Source: Blastocladiella emersonii ATCC 22665 (lineage: Eukaryota; Blastocladiomycota; Blastocladiomycetes; Blastocladiales; Blastocladiaceae). Taken from it: a stretch of DNA of 64,000 nt. Positions 20,374 through 29,772 of the stretch are shown one piece after another. The DNA lies in contig JANHCV010000005.1 in NCBI GenBank assembly GCA_025594325.1, positions 1,205,501 through 1,269,500 on the forward strand, given 5' to 3'. Numbering within the stretch: the stretch's first letter is position 1; each line of letters starts with the position of its first letter. Under the pieces are notes generated by a model that ran no database searches, had not been told where the DNA came from, and was given only the letters and a program-made list of their open reading frames with translations. The translations under genes and the position numbers were made by a program.

Positions 20374-23300
20374 ATGACCAAAACATCCTTCGCCTGTCCC
20401 AACTGCTCCAAGCCGTCCAAGTCGCAACGCGGCGTGACCAACCACCTCAGGACCTGCAACGCCCCCGTGCCTCCCGCCGCGCCCCGACCCAGACGGACGC
20501 AACGCGTGCGGGCGGATGTCGAGTCCGCCTCGCCGTACTCTAAGGACGCGTACTATGACGCGGACAACGGCGTCGAGATCAGCGAGCAGCGCGCCGCCGC
20601 CGCGCACGCGGCCGCGCTCGCCGCCAGCGACCCCGCCTTTGCCGACCTGTCCGAGGTAGCGCCTGTGCTCGCCAACCAGCTAGAGCACGGCACTCCCGAC
20701 GACGACAACACGGATGGGGCGGGCGAGTCGGGTCGGTTCACGGACGAGGAGCTCGCGCGCCTTGCTTCCCTGCGCGAGCGCGCCGAGACCATCATCCTCG
20801 GCGAACGCGACGGTATTCTCAAGATCCGTACGTGTTCATGGCTTCGCCCGTTGTCCCACGTCCGCTTACCTCCACCACACGCTTCGCATACAGCTGACAA
20901 CGAGGTCTTTGGACCGCTCAAGGCCGCCTACGACTTCGAGTACGCGCGCATGCTCCTGAGCAAGCTTGATCTCAACGAGCGCGAGTTCGACGAGCTCATG
21001 GCCTTCGACCGCGAGTTCGACCGCCGTCTTCCCTCCTCCTTCTCCTCTTTTGCCACCCTCCGCGCTCGTCTCGAGGAGTCCAAACTGCACCGTCCCTTCA
21101 CCTTCCCGACCGTGACGCCGCTCCATCTCTCCACCCCACTCAATTTCCCCAAGCGGTGCCTCCTGCAGACCATCCTCGATCTGTTTGGAAACCCAAAGTT
21201 CCGCCACTACACCTCGTTCCGTCCTGTCCCTCTTGCTCCAGCGGACGCCACCGACGTTGATGGCGCGCCACCGCCGCCGCCGCCCGTCATTGGCGACCTC
21301 GCGACCGCGTCGGCGTGGCGTGCTGCTGAAGCTTCGCTCGCTGAGCGGTTTGGTAGCCTCAAGGCCGAGCATCCCTCAAAGCCCGGCACCTTCATCGACC
21401 GGATTCTCATCCCGTTCATCTTCTACTCGGACAAGGCCGACGTCTCCGCCAACACGTGTGCGTGTTCTTGCGGTTCCGCAAGGTAAGGATGCATGTGCTG
21501 ATCGATACTCGTTGCGTGTAGCCGCGCACCCAGCGTACGTTCGCCTCGGCAACCACGACCCGTCGGTCGAGTCCATGGCGAGCTACCGCGGGATGCCGCT
21601 CGTTGGGGTCTTCCCGTACGTGACGGAGGCGATCTCGCGGGCCCTCACGGACACGAAACGGGCGGCCGCTCGCCGCGACGTGCTGCACCAGTGCCTCGCG
21701 CTGCTCCTGGGCGACCCGAAGTTCGCCGCTGCCGTGCGCGACGGCGTCCTCGCGGTTGGCCCCGACGGCAAGGAGTACATCGTGCACCCGTGGTTCTGCC
21801 ACTACTCGACCGACCTGCAGGAGATCTACACGCTCTCACACCTGCGCGGCGCGAACTCGGCGTTCCCGTGCCCCGAGTGCATGGTCCCCGCCAACATGAT
21901 CAACGCCAACACGCTCGCCGGCCACGATCACTGCCGCCGCTCGCAGGAGGAGACGGAGCGTCTCGTGGACGAGTACTCGTCCAAGACCGACAAGGAGCGC
22001 GAGGAGATGGGCCGCCTGCTGAGCATCTTCCTCGTGAAGAGCGGCCTGTGGTCGTCATGTCGCGACGTGTACCTCCAGTTTGGCGGCGACCCGCTGCACA
22101 CGATCGACATCGGCATCACCAAGTACGTGATTGACATCATCCTCGACGCCATCAACCTGCTGCCCAAGACCGGGTCCGCGGCGACCCGCACAACGGCCAA
22201 GGCGCGCAAGCTCGTCGACACGTTCATGAGCAGCGCGCTCCCGTTCTCGTCGTTCTACCGCTCGCGCAAGACGAGCGTGCTCGAGGGCACCAAGACCATG
22301 GCCTACGAGTACTCGAACGCCGTCAAGGTGCTCGCGCTTGGGCTGTTCGCGCTCGGCCCGCTTCCTCATGTGCCGTCGCTGTTCCCACTCGTGCGCGCGT
22401 ACGTCGACTTCGTGCACCTCATCCGCCTCCCCAAGCACACGGCCGCGACGCTCCAGGACTCGGACGACGCGCTCGCCCTCGTGTACCGCTACATGGACGC
22501 CTCGTACAAGGAGATCATCGCCAAGATCGACCCAAGCGACGCCAACGTCGCCGCCGCGGCCGCGGCCGCTGCAGGCCTCGCGTCGCCCGCGCCGTCCGGC
22601 GCCAGTTCCAGCTCGTCGAGTGCACCCGCCGCCCCCGCCAGCGTCCTCCCTGAACAGGGCGAGGAGCGCGCGCCGCTCGGTTCTGCGGCAGCCGCGGCGG
22701 CAGCCCCCGCCGCCAAGGGCAAGAAGGACGAGTACAAGCGCCCCACGCCCATCAAGCTGCACCTCCTGCGCCACTACCGCGCCCTCATCGAGCGGTTCGG
22801 CCCGATCGACATGCAGGGCAGCCAGCGCGGCGAGAAGGAGCACTCGGTTACGACCAAGGGTGCGGCTCGCCACACCAACTTCAACTACAACACGTTTACC
22901 AAGCAGCTCGCCATCTGGGTGAGCTTGCGCGACACGTGCGACGCGATTGGCGACTACGCCGCCTTCCACCGACCAGATCTGCTCTCGCCGATGCTCCGCC
23001 GCGAGTTCAAGCACACGATCATGGCGCGCGGGCCCCCTCCGCCCACGTACGCCGTCGGCGAGCCGGCGGTCGCGCTGGTCGCTCCAGTGGCGGGCAAGCC
23101 GCTGCTGCTGCACGCGTCGCAGGACGGCATCGGTGTGGAAGCGGGCCAGCTTCACCCCGCCGCCATCCCGCTTCTCGCGGCGCAGCCGAACATGACGTAC
23201 GCGCCGCTACCCGACGACGTCCGCCACTCGCCGCCGCTGCGCGTCTTCGCCCGCACGGCGTCCGTCAAGGTGTTCCGCTCGTTCCTCCTCTCGGTTCGCT

Positions 23301-23749
23301 CAACCTTTCTGCACGGCCACGAGGTCAACCAGTCGGCGCGCGCGCATGCCGGCCTTCACCATGGGCGCCAGGTGCACGACGGCATCCTGTTCGAGACGGG
23401 TGGCGAGTATCGGATTGGCAAGCTCGTTCAGCTACTCGAGTTCAAGGACTCGGCGGGCGGGATGCACGAGGCCGCCGTCGTGGACATGCTTCGCGTCAGC
23501 CGCCAGTGCACGCAGACGGGCCTCGTGATCTGTGGACCTGCTGGGACGCCGACGGCGGGCAGCCCGGCGCACGGCAGGGCGCTGGTCATGCTCAACAAGG
23601 TGGTCTCGGTCCTCAACATCGTCCCGAGCCCTCACCTTGCGCGCGAGCACCTGGTGAACGGCGACGCGGATCGCCACAGCTTCATGGCGCTGCGCGACAA
23701 GCGGATCCGCGCCTCTCTCGGGCTCACCAGTCTCCGGCCACCTGGCTAG
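20374..23749 (+). CDS. Plavaka-family transposase
   Basis: Exons are 20374-20827, 20894-21457 and 21522-23749, 1,081 residues. The protein would cut and paste its own element by a DDE/RNase H-fold reaction in the nucleus. It begins with a C2H2-like finger (FACPNCSK...VTNHLRTC), as Plavaka proteins do. FIFYSDKADVSAN, then HPAYVRLGNHD and GMPLVGVFPYV, correspond to the family's SSDKT...YPVYLTIGNI...GYLP core. IVHPWFCHYSTDLQEIYTL with CPEC, and GGDPLHTIDIG, are later signatures. A Pro/Ala/Ser linker near residues 690-740 precedes the C-terminal part. No stop or frame break is seen. The domain is confidently of the Plavaka/KDZ-like group; I cannot pin all catalytic acids by eye. Confidence 0.85.
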
Positions 23750-24007
23750 AGCCTCACGGGCCTCGTGGCAATACATATGTTTCGTTGCATGGACTGTTCA
23801 TCGATTTTCTGAGGGGTGTTGAATTTAGTGCATTAAGGCTTAGTGCTCTAAATTGGAGAGGTGGATTTTTTTCGAGGCTCGGACGCGACCCGGTCACCGC
23901 GAAAGTGAAAATATTCAGGCGGCGGTGGCGAGGGCACCGAAAGCCGTGTAGGGGTGACGGAAAGCTGGCGGGAGCGGCGAAAGGCGGTGAGGCCGTTTCA
24001 CGATGTT

Positions 24008-24802
24008 GTTCGTGGCCTTGGCGACTGGCTTGTCGAGCAGGCTGCTTCTCTGTTCGAGCACGCGTCCCGCGACGAGGCTTGGCTCGCTGGCCGCATCGCG
24101 ACGGAAATCAGCCAGAATCGTGCTGGGGACTCGCGTAGCGGTCAGTTTTTCAACGTTCCAATCTACGCTCTTGTGCAGCTACTCGTCGGCATCGTCACCT
24201 TCCGCGACCCAGCGACGCTTGAGCATCTGCTCACCCGTATCCGCGAGGAGATTCCCGCGCTTCTCCGCACCAAAATCGAACAGAATGCTCTCATCGGTTC
24301 GGTTTGGGCCATGGCTCAAGTGGAGCACCTCGAGACCCCCGAGCCAGAGACAACGTGGGAAGATTTGCTTTGGAGTTGGTTCGAGACCATCTGGCCGACT
24401 GAATCAGCGGAACTCGATCAGTCCACGGCCATCGACGACGCGTCCATCTTTGACGCGTACAACGAGCATTGGTGCCCGGTCCCGCTAAACGTCTTCTTGA
24501 CGTACACCTCCGTTTTTCACTGGAGCAAGGACGTGTTTGTGGTGCTCGTTGATCCCAAGTTTGGTCTCGATGTCAAGCTGTTCATCCGTTACGCGCGCAT
24601 GGAAGACTTTTGCCAAGCTGTGCTGCAGAACCTCGAGCAGCTGTGGTGCCCCGCCAAGGAAGTTATCATGATCATGGACTGGCTCTTCGACCACGGCTGG
24701 AACATCAAAAAGGCGGCCCCGACGGGCATGGGTGACACCTTTTACGTTTATCTGGCCAAGTTCCACCAGGGCAAGCTACGCTATCACTACCGCGGTTACT
24801 GA
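24008..24802 (+). pseudogene. 3' half of F-box-like gene (copy 2)
   Basis: This is the continuation of the gene interrupted at 17359. It starts VRGLGDWLVEQAASLFEHA and contains the family core PIYALVQLLVGIVTFRD and LLTRIREEIPALLRTKI. An insertion of about 30 residues (WEDLLWSWFETIW and following) precedes VPLNVFLTYTSVFHW, then VDPKFGLDVKLFIRYA and IIMIMDWLFDHGW-like VIMIMDWLFDHGW. The frame is open to the stop at 24800-24802. There is an ATG inside the transposon end (23954) in the same frame, so a truncated protein could in principle be made from element sequence. Confidence 0.85.
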
Positions 24803-24895
24803 CCACATACCGGTTGATTTGGTCGCGTCTGCTGTGAATATATAATCCGCGTTCTCGTGTGCGGTCCTTGACGCGTTGTTCATGTCGGCTCGCAC

Positions 24896-25402
24896 GTGGA
24901 GACGCTCAAGCATCTGCTTTCCCGCATCGCCAAGGAAGTCCCAGCGTTCCTCCGCACCAAGATGGCGCAGTACGCTCTCATCGATTTCGTCTGGTCGAGG
25001 ACGCAACCAAATGAAATCGACACGCCCGAGGCGGACATGCCTAGCGACGCAGCCTTGCCGTCGTCCGACCCGCTTCCAATCCCGCTTCACGTCTTCCTGG
25101 CGTACACCGCTGTGTTCCACTGGAACAACGACGTGTTTCTGCTGCTCGTCGACCCGCAGTCTGGGCTGGACATCTCGCAGTTCATGCGCTACGCGTCCAC
25201 GGAGGCCTTTTGCGAGGCCGTCTTTGAGAACCTCCAGCAGCAGTGGGGTCCCGCCAAGAAGATCATCGCGATCATGGACTGGCTATTCAGTCGCAGTTGG
25301 AACTTCAACAAGGCGGACCCGACGGGCATGGGCGGAAGCTTTTACGAGTATCTCGGCAGATTCCACAAGCCGGATTTGCTCCGCCACTACCGCAGATATT
25401 GA
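24896..25402 (+). pseudogene. 5'-truncated F-box-like family fragment (copy 3)
   Basis: Only the C-terminal half of a family member is present: ETLKHLLSRIAKEVPAFLR, then IPLHVFLAYTAVFHWNNDVF, VDPQSGLDISQFMRYAS, IIAIMDWLFSRSW and the ending LLRHYRRY. It lies 100 bases after the end of copy 2, which it resembles most (same TGMG-x-x-FY and HYRGY/HYRRY endings). This suggests a partial tandem duplication. The F-box-like N-terminus and most of the PIYALVQLLVG block are absent. The frame itself is undamaged, so loss of the 5' part may be recent. Confidence 0.75.
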
Positions 25403-25533
25403 TCGCAGGCCTTGGCCGCGCATGTTTTTTTTTTTTGTTTGAATATAACTCGTGAGATATTTTACGGCCCGCGGGAGCTCCTCCATCGCCTCCGACCGTA
25501 GCTCGACTCGCGTGGTCGCGCGTCGTTCAATCG

Positions 25534-25618
25534 CACGTGACGTGTTTCCCGCGGGAACGAGATCGGCGCGCGCCAACTTCGGTGTCTCCACTCCAAAGCA
25601 GTCCCCATGCAACTGTAA
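25534..25618 (+). promoter_or_regulatory. CACGTGA box and short uORF before copy 4
   Basis: CACGTGA at 25534-25540 lies 97 nt before the start codon; the copy at 28.5 kb has CACGTGATGCG at a similar distance. ATG CAA CTG TAA at 25607-25618 is a three-codon uORF beginning exactly 24 nt before the main ATG. Confidence 0.5.
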
Positions 25619-25630
25619 CCGCACTGTAAC

Positions 25631-26617
25631 ATGCAGCAACAACTCATGGTATCCTATCCGACCGTCATCCTCGAGTCGGTGCTCTTGCTCTCGAGGCCGC
25701 GGTGCTTTGTCGTCGCGTCGACACGCGAGTTTGCGAACCTGGCGTGCTCCCACCCGGTGCACCCCGTCTGGCTCAAACCTTACATTATCGAGGCAGTCCG
25801 AAACAAGGATAAGAAGCTTGTCGGAAAGTTGATTCACCCGCCTGATGTCTTCGAACTCGTCCTGAAGTCCGGATACGACTACGTCACGCCTCGCCGTGCT
25901 CCATCGGCTCGCTTCATCTCGCTTGTCCACGTCCTGGCCGACTGGCTCGTCAAGCAGACCCGCGCCGCGTTCGAGCGAGCGGGTCGCGACGAGGCGTGGC
26001 TCTCGAGCCGAATCGCGGCCGAAATCGAGGGTTCGTGCGTCCGCCGGCCGTACCGTGCCGAATTCATCAAGTCTCCGATCTATGCCCTCGTTCAGCTTCT
26101 CCTCGGCCTTGTTGGATTTCGATACGCAAGGTTGGTGGAGTATTTACTCCTCCAAATTCGACAGCACGTGCCTGAGCTGCTTCGCACCCGAATCGCTCAG
26201 GAGGCCCTCATCCAGTCAGTTCCGCAACCGCTCCAAATGCCCCCGCTCGACACGTCCGGGCTGGACGCAAAGTCGGAGAACCACGCTTCCGTCCCGCTCG
26301 ACGTGTTTCTCGTGTACTCGACCGTTGTCCACTGGAACTTCGAAGCGTTCATGGCCCTCGTCTACCCGCGATCCGTCTTTGACGTTCGGCTGTTTATGCG
26401 CGACTTCGCATCAACAGTGGGCTTCGTCAGGACCGTTCTTGGCAGTCTCGAGGACCACAAGGAGCCGAGCAAGCACGTCATTGCGATCATGGATTGGCTT
26501 TTCGACAACGACTGGTCCATTGATATGCGAAACCCGACAGGCGATCACGCAAGCTTCTCCGACTACCTGAATCGTTTTCACAACTCTGACCTCGTTCATC
26601 ACTTCGGGCAGGGCTGA
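25631..26617 (+). CDS. F-box-like family protein (copy 4), intact
   Basis: Single exon, 328 residues. An F-box-like N-terminus (YPTVILESVLLLSRPRCFVV) is followed by VHPVWLKPYIIEAV and FELVLKSGYDY. The family core is present: LADWLVKQTRAAFERA, SPIYALVQLLLGLVGFR, LLLQIRQHVPELLRTRIAQ, VPLDVFLVYSTVVHWNF and IAIMDWLFDND. The start AACATGCAGCAA is shared with copies 2 and 6. F-box proteins normally bind Skp1 and present substrates to an SCF ubiquitin ligase, but here only the N-terminal resemblance supports that. The remainder matches no domain I know and probably forms a helical repeat. It lies in the tandem array and is clearly less GC-rich than the flanking housekeeping genes. Confidence 0.75.
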   Translation: MQQQLMVSYPTVILESVLLLSRPRCFVVASTREFANLACSHPVHPVWLKPYIIEAVRNKDKKLVGKLIHPPDVFELVLKSGYDYVTPRRAPSARFISLVHVLADWLVKQTRAAFERAGRDEAWLSSRIAAEIEGSCVRRPYRAEFIKSPIYALVQLLLGLVGFRYARLVEYLLLQIRQHVPELLRTRIAQEALIQSVPQPLQMPPLDTSGLDAKSENHASVPLDVFLVYSTVVHWNFEAFMALVYPRSVFDVRLFMRDFASTVGFVRTVLGSLEDHKEPSKHVIAIMDWLFDNDWSIDMRNPTGDHASFSDYLNRFHNSDLVHHFGQG

Positions 26618-26962
26618 TCTCACTTTCTAAGCCGCGCGGTTGTTCATCTTGTCTATGATTGCGGATACAACGATTCTTGCTGAACATTTTGGACAACTTG
26701 AAAGGTCCGGGGTGGTTGAGGCCGTTCAGCTTGAGAGCGCCCGACTCCTCCTCGCGCAGAGGCGAAACATGATGGTTGAATGCGACGCGTCGAGATGTCA
26801 CGCGGAATCGACGACGCGCCGAAAGATCACGCGTAATTAACGAGGCGCGTTCGTGCACGTACTGTTCATCCGTACGTGATCTGCTGCCAACAGTAAAAGC
26901 CGACGCGCTACAAAACGCGCCCTTGTCCTTCCGCGGTGCTTGCTCACCTTGCCAAAGTGTCC

Positions 26963-26968
26963 ATGTAA
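26963..26968 (+). promoter_or_regulatory. start-stop uORF (ATGTAA) before copy 5
   Basis: ATG immediately followed by TAA, 24 nt before the main ATG at 26987 and in the same frame. The same minimal element precedes copy 6. Confidence 0.55.
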
Positions 26969-26986
26969 ATCAACTCGCGCAACAAA

Positions 26987-27838
26987 ATGGAGCAGCATCC
27001 AACGCTTGTCTCGTCCCTACCCCTCGACATTCTCGAGTCGGTGGTCCAGCTCGCGAGCCCGCGCCGCATTGTATTCAGGGCGTCTCGAAAGCTCGCAGGC
27101 ATCGCTAGTTCCAGCAAAGTCCGCCCGATCTGGCTCAAACGCGGCATCCTTAGGGCAACCGGCGACGAGAGCTCTAAGCTAGACGTCTGCGAGCTCATCT
27201 TCGAGCGCTGCCTAGTGAGCAACACGACCCGCCGTCAACCGAAAGTCCCGAGGCGCTTGATTCCCCTCATCCGTGCTCTCGGTGATTAGCTCGTTGAGCA
27301 GGCTGCCGCCGAGTTTGAGCGTGCAAGTCGCGACGAGGCGCGGTTTTCTGGCCAAATCGCAGCTGAAATCGAACGGTCCTTTGACCACCGCGTGTCCCGG
27401 GCCATGTTTATAAAGTGTCCAATCTACGCCCTCGTTCAGCTCCTGGTCGGACTCATCACTTTTCGATACTCGGAGTCGGCCGCCTACCTCCTTGCCCACA
27501 TTCGCCAACATGTGCCCGTGCTGCTCCGCACCCGGATCGCCCAGGACGCGCTGATCCAGTTGGTTCCTCAAACGTTCCAAGTGGACTACCTTGACACGTC
27601 CGAGCTGAACCCCAAATCGAGCGAATGCCTCCCTGTTCCGCTCGACATGTTTCTCGCGTACTCGGCCGTCTTTCAATGGAACGCTGATGCTGAGGATGTG
27701 ATTGCAATCATCGAGTGGCTGTTCAAGAATGGCTGGGACTACAAGCCGTTTGACCCAGCGGGCGAGGGCCGGTCGTTTTACGACTACCTCGAGGACTTTC
27801 ACTCGCGAGATCTCTATGACTATTTCCAAAACTGCTGA
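26987..27838 (+). pseudogene. F-box-like family pseudogene (copy 5): nonsense codon and deletion
   Basis: The N-terminus is typical (LPLDILESVVQLASPRR, KVRPIWLKRGILRATG). After RALGD the frame meets TAG at 27287-27289, where the paralogues have Trp (GDW, TGG). The frame then stays open: LVEQAAAEFERASRDEA, CPIYALVQLLVGLITFR, VPLDMFLAYSAVFQWN. Next, a block of about 44 residues present in the others (from DVF...VDP to AKE) is missing in frame before DVIAIIEWLF. The end is DYFQNC at 27838. A single base change plus an in-frame deletion account for the damage, so decay seems recent. It retains the upstream ATG at -24. Confidence 0.85.
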
Positions 27839-28374
27839 GTGGCTCCGGTCTCTGTGCCCAGATCATGTTAACCGTTCAAGTTTCGAAATTTATACATGTG
27901 TGCGATGCTTATTGAGTGGGTTAGCGGTTAAGGCGGGCAACTTGAAATGCTGCACGGTTGGCAGTGTCTCCCACGTCGCCCGCCCACGCGTTGGGCGCCA
28001 AACGTTTGTTTCTTGTGAGCTTTGGGTACACGTCGTGTCCGTACTAATCGCATTATATTAGAAACACAGCTCAGCCGAAGATGTTAATCGCAGCCAAAAA
28101 GACGGGCGTGTCCGTGGTCCACTCGGCCACGGGCGACGCAGTTTCAGTGCGCACCAGGTCCATCTGGGATCTGAACGCGTTTCAATATGGTCGTGGTTGA
28201 ACAAGTAGGCGGGACAACCTGAGAGACTGACGTCCTGTTGGCGACTTGCCATTTTCTTTCCTTTCGATAAATTTTGCTTTAGATCTAGTTTTTATTATGT
28301 ACACCAACACGAAAGAGTTTGATGTTGTCATTGGGTGTCGAGCGCGAGCCTTCCGCCGTCGCGTTGTTCAGGCG

Positions 28375-28463
28375 CACGTGATGCGTTGTCGGGGCGCTGC
28401 GTGCGCCTTTTCGTCGCCTCGCGCGTCCGCTCCACAGCTTTCACTAGAACCCCTCCCATGTAA
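28375..28463 (+). promoter_or_regulatory. CACGTGATGCG box and start-stop uORF before copy 6
   Basis: CACGTG at 28375-28380 lies about 105 nt before the start codon. ATGTAA at 28458-28463 lies exactly 24 nt before the main ATG, as in copy 5. A ribosome initiating there would stop at once. Confidence 0.5.
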
Positions 28464-28481
28464 CTTGACCCGACCAATAAC

Positions 28482-29555
28482 ATGCAGCAACTATCAATGG
28501 ATGCCTTGCCCACCGACATACTCGAGTCGGTTTTCCGTCTCGCGACCCCGCGGTGCACGCTCCTCGCGTCGTCGCGCAGCTTCTTCGACCTTGCGCGCTC
28601 GGGCAAGGTACGCCCGATCTGGCTCAAGCAATGCATTGTTCGGGCCGTGGGCATCAAGGAGCCGAGCTTCTCGTTCGAAACCGTGACCGTGCCAGACGTT
28701 TACGAGCTCATCTTCAAGCGCGGCTGCGACTATGATCCAGCTCGCTACCCTTCACGGACGCCGAGCCGCTTCACGCCCCTTGTCCGCGGCCTCGGTGACT
28801 GGTTCGTTGAGTGGGCTGTGGCGGCGTTCGAGCGCGCGTGTCGCAGCGAGGACTGGCTCGCCGACCGCATCGCGGCCGAAGTCAAGACGGCGCGCCGGTT
28901 CCGCTTCCGCTCCAAGTTCGTCAAGACCCCGATCTACGCACTGGTGCAGTTGCTGGTCGGCATCGTTACTTTCCGCGACCCCGTCGAGCTTCGGCATCTG
29001 CTCGCTCGCATCCGCCAGCAGCTTCCCGCGCTCCTCCGCGTCAAGGTTGACCAAGATGCCCTCGTCGAGACGATCTGGACCATGGGGCAAGTCCACTACC
29101 TCGAGACGCCGGATATCGGCCCCATGACCGGCGAACTGTACCCCGCCCCGCTCCACGTCTTCCTTGCATACTCTGCCGTCTTCCACTGGAACGACGACGT
29201 GTTTGCCGTTCTCGTTGACCCGCAGTTTGGCCTCGACGTCGAGCTGTTCATGCGCTACGCGGCGACCGAGGGCTTCTGCGCTGCCGTGCTGGGGAACCTC
29301 CTGCAGCAGTGGGGACCCGCCAAGGAGGTCACCGCGATCATGGACTGGCTCTTTGACCAGGGCTGGAAGGTCAACTTGCGAGACCCGGCGGGCGAGGGAC
29401 GCAGCTTCGTCAGCTTCCTTCACGATTTCCAGCAGGACGGGCTGTTGGACTGGTTCACAGTCGCATGTAGTGTCGACTTGTTGCTCATTTTGCTCCGTTG
29501 CTCATTCCTCGAATATAGTGTCGACGCTCGATCACCCATAGTTGACAAGAAATGA
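28482..29555 (+). CDS. F-box-like family protein (copy 6), intact with extended C-terminus
   Basis: Single exon, 357 residues. All family blocks are present: LPTDILESVFRLATPRC, KVRPIWLKQCIVRAVG, LVRGLGDWFVEWAVAAFERA, TPIYALVQLLVGIVTFRD, LLARIRQQLPALLRVKV, APLHVFLAYSAVFHWNDD, VDPQFGLDVELFMRYA and VTAIMDWLFDQGW. Where the paralogues end within about ten residues after the last block, this frame continues for some 35 more residues (ACSVDLLLILLRCSF onward). The original stop was probably lost, or a short 3' intron is missed. This copy keeps the most complete set of blocks of the short-form paralogues. An SCF-adaptor role is possible from the N-terminal motif, but unproven. Confidence 0.75.
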   Translation: MQQLSMDALPTDILESVFRLATPRCTLLASSRSFFDLARSGKVRPIWLKQCIVRAVGIKEPSFSFETVTVPDVYELIFKRGCDYDPARYPSRTPSRFTPLVRGLGDWFVEWAVAAFERACRSEDWLADRIAAEVKTARRFRFRSKFVKTPIYALVQLLVGIVTFRDPVELRHLLARIRQQLPALLRVKVDQDALVETIWTMGQVHYLETPDIGPMTGELYPAPLHVFLAYSAVFHWNDDVFAVLVDPQFGLDVELFMRYAATEGFCAAVLGNLLQQWGPAKEVTAIMDWLFDQGWKVNLRDPAGEGRSFVSFLHDFQQDGLLDWFTVACSVDLLLILLRCSFLEYSVDARSPIVDKK

Positions 29556-29772
29556 GGCTATATTCTCGCGTTCCGCCTCTGGCCGGCTCAGGCACGGGCC
29601 CGCGTGCTCCCGCTCCCGCTCGCCGTACGGCCCGCGACGCGTCCCATCCAGCCTCGGGCTCGCACGCGGCCTCTTAGTGCAGCTGCGGCTGCCAATCCGC
29701 GGCGCGCGATGTCGTAGCGCGGCGCAGGACGAGCTCCTGGATCGGTCGTCGTCACAATCACCCGCCCCCGCC

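Larger units (their letters stand above)
17360..24005. mobile_element. Plavaka-type DNA transposon, 6,646 bp, apparently complete
   Basis: The element starts CATCGTGA (17360-17367) and ends TCACGATG (23998-24005), perfect 8-bp terminal inverted repeats. It is flanked by TT on each side (17358-17359 and 24006-24007), consistent with a 2-bp target duplication. Removing the element with one TT restores an uninterrupted F-box-like reading frame (CCA CTT GTT CGT). Inside are a complete transposase gene on the + strand, a second gene on the - strand, and between their 5' ends a 732-bp segment with inverted arms and a palindrome. The left subterminal region has three GAATTC-centred motifs. Both genes appear open, so the element may be recent and autonomous. 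Family assignment rests on the transposase. Confidence 0.85.

Noticed and set aside
22055-23155. 366-residue minus-strand frame
   Set aside because: Antisense shadow of the Plavaka transposase.
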